Of a stretch of DNA of 8,723 nt, positions 6,112 through 8,723 are shown piece by piece. A program made the position numbers and the translations under genes. Under the pieces are notes generated by a model. The model made no database searches. It saw nothing but the letters and a program-made list of their open reading frames with translations, and had not been told where the DNA came from. Source of the stretch: an uncultured Lysobacterales bacterium. Lineage in GTDB: Bacteria; Pseudomonadota; Gammaproteobacteria; Xanthomonadales; SZUA-36. Within the stretch, counting starts at the first letter, position 1; every line of letters starts with the position of its first letter. The stretch lies in assembly GCA_937974465.1 (NCBI GenBank), contig CALJWY010000329.1, positions 1 through 8,723 on the forward strand. The letters are read 5' to 3'.

Positions 6112-7020
6112 CTAACCTGTTGGCTTGATGTTGCCGAGAAAATCAGCCAACCTGGTCTTTAAATGCTGGATAAATTCCTTGCTAATCTGCGATGTTGACT
6201 CACGATCAATATGCAGTGCTGAAATTCGAAAGCTGAATTCCGGCTCCAATTCCCGGATAACGATACCGTCAGCAGGCCCCGACCGCGCGGTGACTTCATC
6301 GGCGATACAAACCCCAAGGCCGTGTGAGACCAGTGCCTTCGCCAGTTGGAAAGAACCGGCGATACCAACTGGCGTCAGTTCAACACCACTTGCCTTGATC
6401 CGGGTTGTCAATGACCGGTCCAATGAGCCCTGGTTATCCAGTTTAATAAACGGAAGACCGGCTAAATCATCCAGTCGCAATGGCCCCTGTTTGTCAGGAT
6501 TCATGCTGTCTGAGGCAAGCACCACAAAGCGCCCGTAGCCCAGCAGTTCACCAATGATCCCCGGCAGGTTTCCCTGGTCGTAGGCCAGACCAATATCAAT
6601 CCTTTGGTCCATAAGGGCCTCCGTCAATTCCTCGTACTTCAAGGTCTCCAGGTTGAAGAAGATGTCCTTATGGGCTTTTTGATAACTTGCCATCGCCGCA
6701 GGCAGAAAATCAATACTGAAAGCTGTTGTAGCAGCAATTTTTATGGTGCCCTTATCCAGCGAACGCAGACTCACAGCGACCTGGCGCAGGTGGTCAACAC
6801 GATCATTCACCTGGGCAACTTCAACAAATAGCTGGTGAGCTTCCGGTGTCGGTATGAGCTTGCCCCTCGCCCGATCGAACAGCGCATAACCAAGTTGCTG
6901 CTCGGCATGCGCCAAAACCTTGCTAACCGATGGTTGCGATACCTTCAGAACCTCTGCAGCGCGCGTTACGGACCCGCAGGAGTAAACAGCATGGAACACC
7001 TCGATATGTCTTAAACGCAT
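6112..7020 (-). CDS. LysR-family transcriptional regulator (second paralogue)
   Basis: A 302-residue regulator of normal family length. The winged helix-turn-helix covers residues 1-60 and the effector-binding domain about 91-297. Residues 1-61 match the regulator at 1683-2579 at 48 of 61 positions, with VSQPSVSKVLAHAEQQLG (27-44) identical. The effector domains are clearly related but more diverged, for example FQLAKALVSHGLGVCIADEVTARS-like segments near residue 225-250. The pair therefore probably recognises similar DNA but may sense different ligands. The gene follows pgsW by 67 bases and precedes the permease by 49 bases, all on one strand, so it may belong to either transcript. No convincing Shine-Dalgarno precedes the ATG at 7020; the start is kept because it aligns exactly with the paralogue. 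Likely targets are its own gene, the permease and possibly the poly-gamma-glutamate genes. Confidence 0.95.
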   Translation of the reverse strand: MRLRHIEVFHAVYSCGSVTRAAEVLKVSQPSVSKVLAHAEQQLGYALFDRARGKLIPTPEAHQLFVEVAQVNDRVDHLRQVAVSLRSLDKGTIKIAATTAFSIDFLPAAMASYQKAHKDIFFNLETLKYEELTEALMDQRIDIGLAYDQGNLPGIIGELLGYGRFVVLASDSMNPDKQGPLRLDDLAGLPFIKLDNQGSLDRSLTTRIKASGVELTPVGIAGSFQLAKALVSHGLGVCIADEVTARSGPADGIVIRELEPEFSFRISALHIDRESTSQISKEFIQHLKTRLADFLGNIKPTG

Positions 7021-7087
7021 ACGGTCAAGCCGGGGTTATCAACAAGGGTCAGTATACATGGCGATTCTGCAACACGGAGATAAACCC
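7021..7087 (-). promoter_or_regulatory. Upstream region of the second LysR gene: possible -10 element and operator half-site
   Basis: On the minus strand TATACT (7051-7056) matches five of six bases of the -10 consensus and lies 30 bases before the ATG, but no good -35 is present. ATAACC (7034-7039) equals the half-site of the perfect palindrome upstream of the first LysR gene; its partner half is degraded. These marks suggest the second regulator may have its own promoter and be autoregulated, but the case is weak. Confidence 0.25.
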
Positions 7088-7102
7088 TCAGCCGCTGGCT
7101 GA
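7088..7102 (-). terminator. Hairpin overlapping the pgsW stop codon, possible weak terminator or attenuator
   Basis: TCAGCC and GGCTGA form a perfect 6-bp stem around a 3-base loop. On the minus strand it includes the TGA stop of pgsW and is followed by GGGTTTAT, which is only a poor T run. It could partly terminate transcription between pgsW and the LysR gene, or protect the upstream mRNA end. Confidence 0.3.
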
Positions 7103-8143
7103 CTCGAACTTCCATCTTCTATGCCTCCACAAGACGATAATAAAAATGATAGTCCCGGCCAGTGACAGGCCAACACTTACTTTAACCGGCGCCACTTTAC
7201 GCGGACGGCTGTCATAAGGGATTCCTGAGAACTCACTCAAGGCCTTGACATTCAACATATGGATCACCGGAATTCCAGCCTGCAGGGCTTTTGCGATAAC
7301 ACCATTTCCAGCATTGCTTTTTTCATCCACCTGCACCAGGCCCGGCTGTAGCTTTAATATTTCCAGGCCATCGCCTAGGTTTGCCTGTGAACCACCGATA
7401 CTGACCAGCAATCGCGACTGGTGCTGCACCATCAGGTCTGTCTTGCGGAAAATCATTTCAGCCAGGCCGGGCGCCGTTAATAACTCCACACCGGCTTCTT
7501 GTGCGGCGGAGCGCAAAAGTGCCTCCCCCTCCGGCGACAGGCCCTGCCCCAGTTCAGCGCCGGCGCCGAGCGTGTAGTAATCCGCAGGTGTCCGGATAAA
7601 ACCTTTGTGTCTCAACTCTGCGGCCAATACCGGCCACGGCGCAGCCGGATCATTTGCTCCCCAACTGGATGAGCCGAGGGATACGATCAGCAGGGGCTTT
7701 AACTCCATCGCCTCGGCTGCAACCAGCACGCTGAGCAGAAAGCCGGGAAAAGACCCGGATGAATAAATGGCAATCGGATCGCCCGGCTTGAGGCCCAGAT
7801 CAATAAACCAGCGACTCAAGCTGACTGCCCACGCCGGGTTGCACGCCGTTCGCTTTGCGGACGGGTCACCCAGGGTGGTGGAAATCGAACTCCACTCCAT
7901 ACCGATCAAGCCACAATTCCAGCGGTCTTCAGCCGCATCCACAGTCCCGCCGGAGCCTTGCCGCCACTGCGAGAGATGCAATTGAGCCGCCCGCACCCTT
8001 TCCCACTGCCGCAGTTCATCCGGTGTCATAGCTGCTGTTGCTGCCAGGTACCACAAGCCTGCCAGCCCTAAGGCCAGCAGCAGAAGCTTCCACCTGGTTT
8101 GCAGAATAAATCGCTCATGCGGGATTGTGTTACGACCCGCCAT
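7088..8143 (-). CDS. pgsW: Poly-gamma-glutamate system protein PgsW
   Basis: A 351-residue membrane-anchored protein with one N-terminal hydrophobic segment (about 19-38), a large soluble middle and a second hydrophobic segment near the C-terminus (about 322-339) followed by a basic tail (RHRRWK). Features I associate with the PgsW family include GLIGMEWSSISTTLG (78-92), AKRTACNP (96-103), the SSGSFPGF segment (128-135), SLGSSSWGAN (155-164) and SIGGSQANLG (248-257). The biochemical role of PgsW is not established; it is known for occurring with the poly-gamma-glutamate synthase genes. The ATG at 8143 is preferred because it follows the pgsC stop by one base. A GTG at 8176 would add 11 residues overlapping pgsC and lacks a better binding site. 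Neither start has a clear Shine-Dalgarno, so translation probably depends on coupling to pgsC. Identification is from remembered family motifs plus context. Confidence 0.87.
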   Translation of the reverse strand: MAGRNTIPHERFILQTRWKLLLLALGLAGLWYLAATAAMTPDELRQWERVRAAQLHLSQWRQGSGGTVDAAEDRWNCGLIGMEWSSISTTLGDPSAKRTACNPAWAVSLSRWFIDLGLKPGDPIAIYSSGSFPGFLLSVLVAAEAMELKPLLIVSLGSSSWGANDPAAPWPVLAAELRHKGFIRTPADYYTLGAGAELGQGLSPEGEALLRSAAQEAGVELLTAPGLAEMIFRKTDLMVQHQSRLLVSIGGSQANLGDGLEILKLQPGLVQVDEKSNAGNGVIAKALQAGIPVIHMLNVKALSEFSGIPYDSRPRKVAPVKVSVGLSLAGTIIFIIVLWRHRRWKFESASG

Positions 8144-8144
8144 G

Positions 8145-8579
8145 TCAAAGCACAACCGACTGCAGCAACTGGACACACATTGCTGTCACGACACTGACAG
8201 CGACAACGGCCGACAGTGTCGTCAACAAACCCTGGCGCTCTATATCAGCCCCGACCAATCCCGGCACCACCCAACCCAGCCATAAGGATGTCTCGCCCCA
8301 CACAGACACCAGTGGATAACGCAAAGCCAGGGCTATCAACATGGCTGCAGCCAGGCGTTGGCGACCGTACAGATTGGTAAACCTTACCAGCAACGCCAGC
8401 AGACCCCAGGTCAACAGGCCTGCCGCAAGCGATATCCCCACCTTCCAGGGGTCATTGATATACATGGCGATAACACCCGGGGTGATAATTCCGCCGCAGG
8501 CCCAGCCGGTTTTGTGGTAATAAAACATACCCAGCAACATGCCGATTGCCAGGCAGAAAGTTTCATGATCGTAAATCAT
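8145..8579 (-). CDS. pgsC: Poly-gamma-glutamate biosynthesis membrane protein PgsC/CapC
   Basis: A 144-residue integral membrane protein, close to the 149 residues of Bacillus subtilis PgsC. It aligns from the first residues. The HKTGWACGGIITPGVIAM segment (22-39) corresponds to ERTGILPAGLVVPGYLAL in B. subtilis, LYGRQRLAA (70-78) to LYGRRKFAA, and VVPGLVGADIERQGLLTT (104-121) to VPGLIANTIQRQGLPLT. About four or five hydrophobic segments are visible. PgsC forms the membrane part of the synthase with the ATP-dependent amide ligase PgsB; together they make gamma-linked polyglutamate. The gene starts 12 bases after an upstream stop codon and ends one base before pgsW, so an operon is nearly certain. 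No clear Shine-Dalgarno is seen before the ATG, again suggesting coupling. No pgsA/capA gene is visible in the window. Confidence 0.93.
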   Translation of the reverse strand: MIYDHETFCLAIGMLLGMFYYHKTGWACGGIITPGVIAMYINDPWKVGISLAAGLLTWGLLALLVRFTNLYGRQRLAAAMLIALALRYPLVSVWGETSLWLGWVVPGLVGADIERQGLLTTLSAVVAVSVVTAMCVQLLQSVVL

Positions 8580-8591
8580 ATGATGGGGAGT

Positions 8592-8723
8592 TTACTCTGG
8601 ACCAACAGACGTCTGCTGCCGCCATTCAAACAGGTCTTCCACCTGTTCATAATTGCGCAGCGCGTTTTCTGTAAGCGGCGAAATTGCGTTCAGATAACGC
8701 CCGATTGAATCCTGGCTTGCCAC
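8592..8723 (-). CDS. C-terminal 43 residues of an upstream gene, probably pgsB/capB
   Basis: The minus strand is open from the right edge to a TAA at 8592-8594. The last residues are hydrophilic and helix-like, including ISPLTENALRNYEQVEDLF and ending in TSVGPE. I do not recognise the fragment itself. It is assigned as the probable end of the polyglutamate ligase gene pgsB only because pgsB normally stands directly before pgsC, and the 12-base gap to pgsC indicates one operon. The terminal GTG codon at the window edge could be internal. A different, unrelated upstream gene cannot be excluded. Confidence 0.5.
   Translation of the reverse strand: MASQDSIGRYLNAISPLTENALRNYEQVEDLFEWRQQTSVGPE

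Overview
The window reads as a chromosomal segment of a Gram-negative bacterium, most likely a gammaproteobacterium of marine or environmental type. This is inferred from an outer-membrane TonB-dependent receptor with a TonB box, DadA-like and DcuC-like proteins, two LysR-type regulators, and a proteobacterial-style poly-gamma-glutamate gene set. Species cannot be fixed from the sequence. Coding density is high, and no RNA genes, insertion sequences, CRISPR arrays or phage genes were seen.

Layout from left to right. (1) 1-1446, minus strand: the N-terminal 482 residues of a TonB-dependent receptor whose 3' part lies off the left edge. (2) 1447-1682: a divergent intergenic region with an unusual three-half-site LysR-type operator and a perfect 10-bp tandem repeat. 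(3) 1683-4672, plus strand: a LysR regulator, then after a 100-nt gap holding a second LysR-type box and a candidate promoter, a DadA-like FAD-dependent amino acid oxidoreductase and a translationally linked alpha/beta hydrolase. (4) A 22-nt convergent gap. (5) 8723-4695, minus strand, in transcription order: the 3' end of an upstream gene (probably pgsB), pgsC, pgsW, a second LysR regulator closely related to the first, and a DcuC-family permease.

How the genes may work together (inference). The first LysR regulator probably controls itself, the oxidoreductase-hydrolase pair and perhaps the receptor. Receptor, hydrolase, oxidoreductase and dicarboxylate-type permease together look like an uptake and catabolism module for an amino-acid-containing compound, possibly with D-amino acids. 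The second regulator sits between the poly-gamma-glutamate genes and the permease. Its DNA-recognition region (residues 27-44) is identical to that of the first regulator, so the two halves of the locus may be cross-regulated. Polyglutamate often contains D-glutamate, and a DadA-type enzyme oxidises D-amino acids, so a link between polymer metabolism and this cassette is plausible but unproven.
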